From contig NC_134398.1 in assembly GCF_050003625.1 (NCBI RefSeq), positions 199,758,583 through 199,822,582 of the forward strand: a stretch of DNA of 64,000 bases, written 5' to 3'. Positions 21,303 to 31,820 of the stretch are shown one piece after another. A program made the translations under genes and the position numbers. Numbering within the stretch: the stretch's first letter is position 1; the number at the start of each line of letters is the position of its first letter. The stretch comes from Haematobia irritans (taxonomy: Eukaryota; Arthropoda; Insecta; Diptera; Muscidae). The notes beneath the pieces are model-generated. The model did not search any database. It saw nothing but the letters and a program-made list of their open reading frames with translations, and had not been told where the DNA came from.

Positions 21303-21454
21303 AAGCAGGCGGAGAAGGCTCCCCGGGATGCACCTTCTCCAACACGAAAAAATGGACGAGACAACACGTACACTGAGGTGGCAGCCGCTGGCCGATGGCT
21401 GGTATCCATCGGGTCAATCCGGTGCGTAGAACCCGCCGCCGTGGGATTGCCCAT
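21284..21454 (-). CDS. Short overlapping ORF at the 5' end of the retrotransposon
   Basis: 56 codons from ATG at 21454 (MGNPTAAGSTHRIDP) to a stop at 21284, in a different frame from the main ORF and overlapping it across the 2A-like motif. The main frame upstream of its TTG reads SLLRLLLVRAGIEENPGP, the leucine-rich context typical of 2A motifs. The simplest reading is that a one-base indel has separated the real N-terminus from the main ORF. A small separate ORF1 or non-ATG initiation are alternatives. The ATG may lie inside the suggested target duplication. Confidence 0.4.
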   Translation of the reverse strand: MGNPTAAGSTHRIDPMDTSHRPAAATSVYVLSRPFFRVGEGASRGAFSACFWSEPG

Positions 21455-21469
21455 AATCCTCTTTGTTAT

Positions 21470-21914
21470 CGATTATTTACATCATTCTACCATAAGAAAC
21501 ACGTTGGCATGAAATAGGAATTTCACATTATACTGGATTTAAGTAATACATTTTGGGACGATGTTATCGACTATTAATCCCGGTATGTACCTTTACCAAA
21601 ATTTCCGCTGTCCAAATATTGGCGTGTTTGCTACCGAAAACTTCGTGAGTCTGTGTTGTGCTTCCATTAGAAATGCATGCCAAAACTGCATTATTTCTAT
21701 GAAAATGAAATTTCCCCCAGAGGCGCATACCGAGTTTTAACCCTTTCACCCATGAGAAACATATGACAAAACTGTTTTTTTTATTCGCGGGAATTTTCAC
21801 AATAGCTGCATACCAGGCTTAAGCTCTACTAGCATTTATATCGAAAGTTTTGGCTCCCATACAAAATGTGTGGCTCTTTATAGTAGGGAACATTTCGAAA
21901 GGATTTAACCCACA
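21470..21914. other. Non-coding flank, degenerate monomers
   Basis: Resembles 17380-17890: gaaatttccgc-like, catacc-gggtttt-like and gggaattttcacaatagctg phrases. No gene. Confidence 0.4.
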
Positions 21915-21953
21915 CCAATGGGAGCCACCGTGGTGCAATGGTTAGCATGCCTG

Positions 21954-23047
21954 GGGGCTAATCACGGCATTCGATATCGAATTCATAATCGTATCGAAAA
22001 AATTGTCGATACGATTAAAAGTTTGGATCACGGCATTCGATCGAAATTTGATGCAATTTCTCTAGCATTGCCAACAGCAAAAAACGAAGCAGAATAAAAT
22101 GAAATGACAAAATTAAGTTAGTGGCACAATATAGAATGAAGATTTCAAAGTAAAAAGAAAATTGTATTGCATTATATCTTGTGGACCCATATCTCCTCCG
22201 AATTCCTTCCTAATTGGAGGATGAGATAGATATAAAATAATTCGGCGACAAATAAGTAATAAAAGTGCGCATTGTTATTGGTGTAGGTACATGGGTTTGA
22301 AATTGTATGCACTGTTAGGAAGTCATCTTTGGAGGCTCAATGGACGATTTCGGCTGACGAAGGAGGCGTTCAAATTCAAATAATTGTTGGTGGCACTTTA
22401 ACTTATTGGAGTTGTATTAGTCCTAAATATTCATAATATGTTCATTATATTTAAATTTACTACAAATTACCAACAATTCGAACTAAAACTCAATGGACGA
22501 TTTCGGCTGACGAAGGAGGCGTTCAAATGGAAAATACTTTTTGGTGGCACGTCAACGTCAATTTTATCGCTTTACAATTGTCTGCCGTCTTAAAACTTTT
22601 TGCCAGTGGAAGCCTTCATCATTCACTATTCTTACAAGGTGGTCCAGAAGCGTTATGTTGTCACTGAATGGTACGGTAATTGGTTGATCACAATCTCTTG
22701 GATATCGATCTAGCATGTGCACTTTATATATGGTTCTTTGCCAAGATAGGATGCTCGCTACCGAACTCGACTATGACCAATTTTTGTTTAACTTATTGGA
22801 GTTGTATTAGTCCTAAATATTCAAAATATGTTCATTATATTTAAATTTACTACAAATTACCAACAATTCGAACTAAAACTAATATATTTTACTATTCCTA
22901 TATTGCGAAAACAATGTAAAAAACAAGTGAAAAATGTTTTACGATTGCAATTTACCAATCGAAAAAATTGTCGATCAAAAAAACTCGATATCGACTCCCG
23001 TGATCCGAACAATTTAGATTTCGATCAAAAGTTCTCGATATCGAATG
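21954..23047. mobile_element. TIR element with 28-bp ends, inside the SINE
   Basis: The left end gggggctaatcacggcattc gatatcga is matched exactly in inverse by the right end tcgatatcgaatgccgtgat tagccccc. The interior has two sets of direct repeats: caatggacgatttcggctga cgaaggagg (22337 and 22492) and cttattggagttgtattagt ccta (22400 and 22793). No transposase ORF was found, so it is non-autonomous. The superfamily is undetermined. Confidence 0.75.
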
Positions 23048-23099
23048 CCGTGATTAGCCCCCTGCCTTGCATACACAAGGTCGAGGGTTCGATTCCTGA

Positions 23100-23310
23100 A
23101 CACAAAGAAAATTTCATTAATAGTCAGCCAACGAAAAATTTTCATTGATTTAATTTAACTTTTTTATTCATACAATGAAAATATTCGTTAATAGTACGAA
23201 ACATTACGTTAATTAACAGAAAATTCGTTATAATAACGAAAAATTTTGTTGTATTAACGAATTTGTTTCTTTGGCTGACTTTTAACGACACATTGCGTTA
23301 ATATAACGAA
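23100..23310. mobile_element. Second small insertion in the SINE
   Basis: cacaaagaaaatttcattaa tagtcagccaac at the left has an imperfect inverse near the right (ttctttggctgacttttaac, then gttaatataacgaaac). It separates ttcgattcctg from cgaccaaacaccaaaaag, which are contiguous in the usual SINE. Confidence 0.55.
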
Positions 23311-23619
23311 ACCTTTTCGACCAAACACCAAAAAGTTTTTCACAGGTGGATTATCCCACCTCAGTAATGCTGGTGACATTTCTGAGGGTTTCAAAGCTTC
23401 TCTAAGCGGGTTCACAGCAATGTAGAAAGCCGTTTGGACTCGGCTATAAAAAGGAGGTCCCTTGTCATTGAGCTTAACATGGAATCGGGCAGCACTCAAT
23501 GATAAGAGAGAATTTCACCAATGTGGTATCACAATGGACTGAATAGTCTAAGTGAGCCTGATACATCGTGCTGCCACCTAACCTATCCCACACTAATGGA
23601 TCTATTTTTTGATTTCAAT

Positions 23620-24000
23620 CAAAGAAAATATACTTTAGAAGATGTGAAATTGGCTTGCGTCATAAAGCAGTGTCACCATGTGTTTCTCAAATCCGGTATA
23701 CACCTCTTGGAAAAAAAATTGATTTCCGGAATCTCTTGAAAGAGCAAATTTCATCCGATCTGGTTGAAATTTGTTACGTGCTGTCAGTAGATGCTTTCCA
23801 ATAATCAGTAAAAATTGATCCATATCGGTTCATAATTACATATAGCCCCCATATAAACCTAAGATTTGACTTCTGGAGCCTCATGGAGGAACCAATTTCA
23901 TCCGATCCGAATTGGCCCTCTAATTACCAGCCGAAAATAGGTTCAAACTTAGTTTCGACTCTTGAAAATACTTTGGTTCAAATATAACAAAAATAACAAG
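23620..24000. repeat. Interspersed repeat fragment
   Basis: Phrases such as gagcaaatttcatccgatct ggttgaaatttg and acatatagcccccatataaa cc match the repeat at 55.14-56.6 kb. No gene. Confidence 0.55.
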
Positions 24001-25560
24001 TATATACAGCAGTAAGTTCGGCCGGGCCGAATCGTAAATACCCACCACCATGCACCAAATATTAGGGTTTTCTTTGAAATTTCAGGAGGGCTTGAGGACT
24101 TGAGGACACTTCTCGAAGATAAATTTAAAGATTTCATCTATGAGGACTATATCAGATTCTGGATTTATAAGAACCATTTTTGTTTGAGTTTTAGAGGCAA
24201 TCATTAACATCTCTTGTAAGCGTGCAAGAAAATTATAAAATAACGTCTTGATTTAAAATCTTAAATCTGTAGAAGTAAAATCTGGAAATTTTACATTGAG
24301 TTTCAAGCAATTTTCATGATCAGTGCGCCTTCTACACCCTCAAGAAGCGAAGTCTCGTCTATATGGAGGCATTACCAAATGGACCGATAAAAACTTAGTC
24401 CGATGCTCGTTTTTCTGAGCTCAAAATACCAGAATATTTACAATTTCAGGCAAATCAGATAAAACTACGGTTTCTAGAAACCCAAGGAGTTAAATCGGGA
24501 GATCGTTCTTATGGGGGCTATACTAAAATATGGACCGATACTCACCGTTTTCGGCACACCTCTTTATGACCCGAAAATACCCCTAGATTTCCAATTTCAG
24601 GCGAATAGGATAAAAACTTCGGATTCTAGAAGTCCAAGAAGTAAAATCGGGAAATCGGTCTATATGGGGGCTATACCAAAATATGGACCGATACTCACCA
24701 TTTTCGGTACACCTCTTTATGGTCGTAAAATACCTCTAGATTTTCAATTTCAGACAAATTGGATAAAAACTACGGTTTCTATAAGTCCAAGGCCCCAAAT
24801 CGGGAGGTCGTTTTATATGTGGACCATACCGAAACATGGACCGATACCCACAATTTTTGGCACACATATTTGTGAATAAAAACTGCGGTTTCTATAAGCC
24901 CAAGAAGTAAAATCGGGAGGTCGGTCTATATGTGGGCTATACCAAAATATGGACCGATACTCACAATTTTTGGCACACGTATTTGTATTCCTACAATACC
25001 TCTAGATTTCCAATTTCAGGTAAATTGAATAAAAACTGTGGTTTCTATAAGCCCAAGAAGTAAAATCTGGAGATCGGTCTGGATAAAAACTACTATTTCT
25101 ATAAGCCCAAGACCAAGACCAAGACGGGAGGTTGGTTTATATGGGGACTATATCAAAACCTGGACCGATATAGCCCATCTTCGAATTTGACCTGCCTGCA
25201 GACAAAAGACGAGTTTGTGCAAAATTTCAGCACGATTGCTTCATTATTGAAGACTGTAGCGGGAGGTCGGTTTATATGGGGACTATATCAAAACCTGGAC
25301 CGATATAGCCCATCTTCGAACTTGACCTGCCTGCAGACAAAAGACGAGTTTGTGCAAAATTTCAGCACGATTGCTTCATTATTGGAGACTGTATCGTGAT
25401 TACAATAGACAGACTGACGGTCATCGTTATATCGTCTTAGAATTTCTCCCTGATCAAGAATATATATACTTTATATAGTCGGAAATCGATATTTCGATGT
25501 GTTACAAACGGAATGACAATCTTATTATACCCCCGTCACCATTCTATGGAGGTGGGTATA
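24001..25560. repeat. Long interspersed repeat, full-length-looking copy
   Basis: One end is gtatatacagcagtaagttc ggccgggccgaa, the other tattatacccccgtcaccat. In between are about five modules of roughly 160-180 bp containing ggtctatatgggggctatac caaaatatggaccgatac. The open frames encode repetitive MGAIPKYGPILTIFGTPLYG-like peptides that I regard as by-products. An inverted relative lies at 52,030-53,145. Confidence 0.65.
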
Positions 25561-26227
25561 AAAACAACGACAGCTGCTTTTATAAAATATAAAACATAAA
25601 CAAATTATATTTTGTGAATATCTTTCAACAGTTTGGATGAATTGATTGATTTAAATTAATTTAAAAATAAAAAACAGTTTTTTTCTATATGTTTAAGATT
25701 AATTTTATTATTGGAATTTGATTTCACATAATTTATTGTGTATACGTTTACTAAGCTAAATTAATTATTATTTTATTCTTTAGATTTCATTTAATTTATT
25801 TTGAAATAAATTATTATTGTCACATACTTAGAGTAATACATAGTTTTTTCATCTGTATTTCCCCCTTAACTATTCAGTGGTATTGCAGATAGTGTAAATA
25901 ATAATAAAAATTGTTTTCTTTAAAATAATAATTATTTATTTATAATTATATATACACACAAAAATTAAAAAAAAACAAACAAGTGAATAATAGCAAAAAA
26001 ATTAGGTATAAAAAAATAGAATTATATATAGATATAAGTGAACACAAATAAAAATTCCAGTGAAACAAAAAAATAATTCTGGAGTAACAAAAGAAGATGT
26101 TGTTATGTTGATTTAGATATAGAAAAATAGTTATGTTATTAATATAAATATTCGGTTGCATATTTCATATATTGACTTTTTGTTTTTATTGAAAATATAA
26201 TTTATAGTAATATATCATATATGAAAT
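25561..26227. other. AT-rich non-coding DNA
   Basis: No ORF with gene-like composition and no known repeat recognised. Confidence 0.4.
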
Positions 26228-27485
<1,258 letters not shown>

Positions 27486-28150
27486 GCTGTCTCTGATAAT
27501 AAGAATTTTCTATAGAAATAAAATTTTTACAAGATTTTCTATAGAAATAATATTTTGAAAAAAAAAATTAACAAAATGTATACAAAAAAAAATTGACAAC
27601 ATTTTTTATAGAAAAAAAATTATCAAAATGTTCTATAGAAAAAAATTGACAAAATTTTCTATAAAAATAAAATTTTTTACAAAATTTTCTATAGAAATAA
27701 AATTTTGACAAAATTTTCTCTAGAAATAAAATTTTGACAAAATTTTCTCTAGAAATAAAATTTTGGCAAAATTTTCTAAGAAATAAATTTTTGACAAAAT
27801 TTTCTATAGAAATAAAATTTCAACAAAATTTTCTATAGAAATAAAATGTTGACAAAATTTTCTATACAAATAAAATTTTGAATAAAATTTAGACAAGATT
27901 TTCTATAGAAATAAAATGTTGACAAAATTTTGTATAGAAAAAAAAAATTGACCAAAATTTTTTATAGTAATAAAATGTTGACAAAATTTTCTATAGAAAT
28001 AAATTTTTGACAAAATTTTCGATAGAAATGAAATTTTGACAAATTTTTCTATAGAAATAAAATTTAACAAAATGTTCTATAAAAAAAATTGACAAAATTT
28101 TCTATAGAACTAATTTTTTTACAAAATTTTCTATAGAAATAAAATTTTAA
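27486..28150. repeat. 29-bp satellite array 1
   Basis: Direct repeats of a 29-bp unit of the form ctatagaaataaaattttga caaaatttt, about 20 copies with substitutions and indels. Each unit contains the palindromes ttctatagaa and aaaatttt. Confidence 0.9.
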
Positions 28151-28504
28151 TTATTAATTTTGTTCGGCTTGAGGTCATAGAAACAATCGATTATTGATTT
28201 GTTCTAATATTTATTTCCAATATTTCGGTTAGTGCCACTAACCATCTTCTGGGATTTTGTATCTACATAAAATACAAAAATTAAATTACATTTAATGTTC
28301 ACAAAAATCACAATTGTTATTGAAAATATATTTTATCGAAAAATAACAATTGTGATTTTTGTGAACATTAAATGTAATTTAATTTTTGTATTTTATGTAG
28401 ATACAAAAGATGGTTAGTGGCACTAACCGAAATATTGGAAATAAATATTAAAACAAATCAATAATCGATTGTTTCTATGACCTCAAGCCGAACAAAATTA
28501 ATAA
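28151..28504. mobile_element. Near-perfect hairpin element in the satellite
   Basis: attaattttgttcggcttga ggtcatag is repeated in reverse complement at the right end (ctatgacctcaagccgaaca aaattaat). The arms of about 165 bp meet near 28325-28335 (attgaaaatatattttatcg). The arms are almost identical. It interrupts 29-bp repeats on both sides. Non-coding foldback MITE. Confidence 0.8.
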
Positions 28505-28551
28505 TCAGAATAATCATAAAATAGGTCAACAACACACAAAAATACGATATA

Positions 28552-29164
28552 AAATTTTGACAACATTTTCTCTATAAATAAAATTTTGACAAAATTTTCT
28601 CTAGAAATAAAATTTTGACAAAATTTTCTATAGAAATAAAATTTTGACAAAATTTTCTATAGAAATAAAATTTTGACAAAATTTTCTCTAGAAATAAAAT
28701 GTTGACAAAATTTTCTTTAGAAATAAAATTTTGAAAAAATTGTCTATAGAAATAAATTTTTAACAAAGTTTTCTATAGAAATAAAATTTCGACAAGATTT
28801 TCTATAGAAATAAAAATTTTGACAAAATTTTCTATAGAAATAAAATTTTGACAATATTTTCCATAGAAATAAAATTTTGACAAATTTTCCATAGAATTTT
28901 CGATAGAAATAAAATTTTGACAAAATTTTCTATAGAATTTTTGATAGAAATAAAATTTTGACAAAATTTTCTATAGAATTTTCGATAGAAATAAAATTTT
29001 GACAAAATTTTCTATAGAAATAAAATTTTGACAAAATTTTCTATAGAAATAAATTTTGACAAAATTTTCTATAGGAATAAAATTTTGACAAAATTTTGTA
29101 TAGAAATAAAATTTTGACAAAATTTTCTATAGAAATAAAAATTTTGATAAAATTTTCTATAGAA
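28552..29164. repeat. 29-bp satellite array 2
   Basis: Continuation of array 1 beyond the hairpin, same unit and orientation, about 20 copies. It includes a short variant unit with an extra ttttcgatagaa. Confidence 0.9.
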
Positions 29165-29396
29165 ATAAAATTTTATCTAATTTTACAATTATTAATCGAG
29201 CTTTTATGGACAGATTTAGATTAAGGAACATGATTAATAGAGTCATTGAATTGAAAACGCCCGATACAAATCTATACACGCCTGGACTGTAGATTTGTAT
29301 CTGGCGTTTTCTTTTCAATGAATCTATTAATCATGTTCTTTAATCTAAATCTGTCCATAAAAGCTCGATTAATAATTGTAAAATTAGATATAATGC
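29165..29396. mobile_element. Second hairpin element in the satellite
   Basis: ttacaattattaatcgagct tttatggacag at the left pairs with ctgtccataaaagctcgatt aataattgtaa at the right. Total about 230 bp with a short loop near 29280 (acgcctggactg). Unrelated in sequence to the hairpin at 28151-28504 but built and placed the same way. Confidence 0.8.
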
Positions 29397-29439
29397 ATTT
29401 GGACGTTAATTGCCTGTTTCGGTATCAGGCTAACATGAA

Positions 29440-29815
29440 ATATAAGAAATAAAATTTTGACAAAATTTTCTATAGAAATAAAATTTTGACAACATTTTCT
29501 ATAGAAATAAAATTTTGACAAAATTTTCTCTAGAAATAAATTTTTCTATAGAAATAAAATTTTGACAAAATTTTCTATAGAAATAAAATTTTGACAAAAT
29601 TTTCTATAAAAATAAAATTTTGACAAAATTTTCTATAAAAATAAAATTTTGACAACATTTTCTGTAGAAATAAAATTTTGACAAAATTTTGTATAGAAAT
29701 AAATTTTGTCAAAAGTTTATTTCTATAGAAAATTTTGTCTATAGAAAAAAAATTAACAAAATTTTCTATAAAAATAAAATTTTGACCAACTTTTCTATAA
29801 AAAGATTTAGAAAAT
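29440..29815. repeat. 29-bp satellite array 3
   Basis: About 12 more copies of the same 29-bp unit, orientation unchanged except for a short inverted piece near 29700-29730. Confidence 0.85.
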
Positions 29816-30920
29816 GCAGAAAAGTTAGCTGAAAAAGTTTTTTTTTTAACTGGATTACGCTAAAACGGGATTTAGTTTGTTTCAAACAATATACATATTA
29901 ATATTACGTCATGCATTTGCTTAAAAATAACATTTTTTTTTTTAAATTAAAGCAGAACAGAAACCAAATGTTTGCAGATTGCCTTTAAGAAAATTTAAAA
30001 TCAGAAATAAAAAACTTTTTTTCTTCTTGAAAATACATTTTAAAAGCTGACGGATTGCTGTTCGTTAGATCCTGAAGTACAAAAATATAATAGCAAACAT
30101 CGACCAACGTTTTTAGCAGACCTTTTTCTATAAGTGTACTGCGTATAGGGACAATAACAACTGTGTTGAACATATTTTGATTTGGACCAAAGTTATAATA
30201 CTTTCAAAAAAAGCATAATATGTAAAGTTTTAGAAGCTTTTTAAAACGTTAGATCATTGTATAGGTCAGCATTTAAAAATTTCAGACAGAGTTATTTGGA
30301 AGAAATATTTCATATAACATAAAAAAATAATAATAGATTACAAAAGTAGTTAACAGAAACAATAAGAATATAAAAAAATATAATTGAAACAAAAAAATAT
30401 ATATTTTACAATTTCAGGGAATTTTTTTGATTACCAAAAAAAAAGAAAATAATATTAGTATTATCTGTTTATATATAAAGATAGGTAAATTTTTTATACT
30501 ACATGAAGGTGGATGTTATTTGTTGGAAAATTATTATTTTAATAATATTATTATTATAATCGCATTTAATTCCATATGTATATATGTATGTACGAATGTA
30601 GATATTTTGTTTCGTAACGAAACTATCGCAAAAAGGCTTATAACTTAAATCGAGAGAAGAAGAGTTTTTCATTTCTACATAGTCAATTTTTGTTTGCTTA
30701 TAATTCTTAAAATTTAAAATTTTTATTTGTTTCTAAATAGACTTACACATTTAAAACTTTGGCATGCATTTTATGTCATGTTAAAATTATATAAATTTCA
30801 TATAACTTAATTATCATCATAGTTGATGTAATTATCACTATATCTATAGTCCTTATTATTATTACTAAGGGATTTATCCAATACACATAGTTTCATTCTT
30901 TAAGGATCCTTCTTCTGAAC
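29816..30920. other. AT-rich region downstream of ush
   Basis: A relic of the MITE seen at 16.0-16.5 kb occurs around 30055-30140 (ttagcagacctttttctata). No gene otherwise. Confidence 0.4.
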
Positions 30921-31324
30921 TTTCTTTTTAAATGTTGGTTTTTTGCTTTTTAAAAATGTGTGTGTGTGTATATGTATGCGTGCGTGTGTGTGTGTTTGTA
31001 GAATGTATATTTACAGAGATTCACTTTACAATACTGTACGTTTCCATTATTAAAGGACTATGCATTTACTGTTCATCATTCCATTTATTTTGGGGTTTTC
31101 CTATTCATAGATTTTTTTGTTTTTTTTTCGCTTTATTCTGTTATGATATGCTCTGCGTTAGGTGATCCTTCTCGCTGTGCTTGGCATCTCCCAGATTAGG
31201 TTTTCTTTCAAAAACACTTGTAATACCATTCCCAATTTCGATTAATGATATTGGTTGCAGTGGTGGTGTTATTGGTTGTGACATTGGTGGTCCAGTTGTT
31301 ACTTCGAACTACTGGCCAATTCTA
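30921..31324 (-). other. Likely 3' UTR of ush
   Basis: Follows the ush stop codon. It contains a GT-rich microsatellite (30957-31000) and a poly(A) signal candidate (TTTATT on +, 31084-31089). The 3' end is not determined by sequence alone. Confidence 0.4.
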
Positions 31325-31820
31325 TCAAATGGCTGCCTCCTGTTGTAGATTCTCTTTATTCTTTTGCAACATAAGCATGGAATTGGGTGATGGAGCGGAG
31401 ACCACCACTCCAGCATTTGGACTGGGACTATCATTGGTATCGGGTCTTCGCATTTTATTCTTACAATAGAATTGCTTATGGGCCAAATAGGTTTTCATAT
31501 AGTTAAAGGAAATGTCACAGGTTTGACAATATTTTTGATTATTGATATTCTCTTCGGGTGTGGTATTCAATGGTGGCGGTGGCCCTATGGCAGCCGGTGA
31601 TCTTAGCGATGGTGTTATACTCATCATGGCACCCATTGTTGGTTCTATAGAAATTTCCATTGGTTCGGTTTTAACATGATGCATTAGGTCATTGGCGTGT
31701 ACGGGATGCTGGCCTATATTGGGTATTGGTGAATTATTATTATCATGTGGATTTAATAATACCGGAGTTGTGGGGGCGTTGACAGTGGTATGATCCATAG
31801 GTTCAGATTTGATGGTGAAA
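31325..31820 (-). CDS. ush: ush last exon: C-terminal C2HC finger
   Basis: Includes two similar KSEP/KTEP motifs (FTIKSEPMD and VKTEPMEI) that match the sumoylation consensus psi-K-x-E, then the last FOG finger YCQTCDISFNYMKTYLAHKQ FYCKNK, and the stop at 31325. The VKTE site is of interest because Ubc9 genes lie nearby, but sumoylation here is inference. Confidence 0.9.

Larger units (their letters stand above)
17893..21463 (-). mobile_element. APE-type non-LTR retrotransposon, nearly intact
   Basis: One 3.34-kb ORF plus short 5' and 3' UTRs. The 3' end (left) is a short (CAA)n tail seen as ttgttgttgttg at 17905-17917, instead of poly(A). A possible imperfect target duplication is cccatatcctctt (17893-17905) and cccataatcctctt (21450-21463). 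The surrounding DNA on both sides belongs to the same degenerate monomer family, consistent with insertion into it. Confidence 0.8.
21915..23588 (+). mobile_element. tRNA-derived SINE broken by two insertions
   Basis: The head (21915-21953) has an A box: ccaccgtggtgcaatggtta gcatgcc. The B box follows only at about 23060-23092: acacaaggtcgagggttcga ttcc. The body (about 23312-23588) runs caccaaaaagtttttcac through gagcctgatacatcgtgctg to cacctaaccta. The gaps are two TIR elements, at about 21954-23047 and 23100-23310. It is not a functional tRNA: there is no acceptor-stem pairing or anticodon arm. The same SINE tail occurs at 35,628-35,690. Confidence 0.75.

Noticed and set aside
21915..21953. 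Possible tRNA gene start (ggtgcaatggttagcatgcc)
   Set aside because: The A and B boxes belong to a SINE broken by an insertion, and no cloverleaf can form.
24511..24879. 122-codon frame encoding repeated peptides
   Set aside because: The frame follows the modules of an interspersed repeat. The same type of peptide appears in other copies at 52 and 55 kb, with no conserved start or domain.
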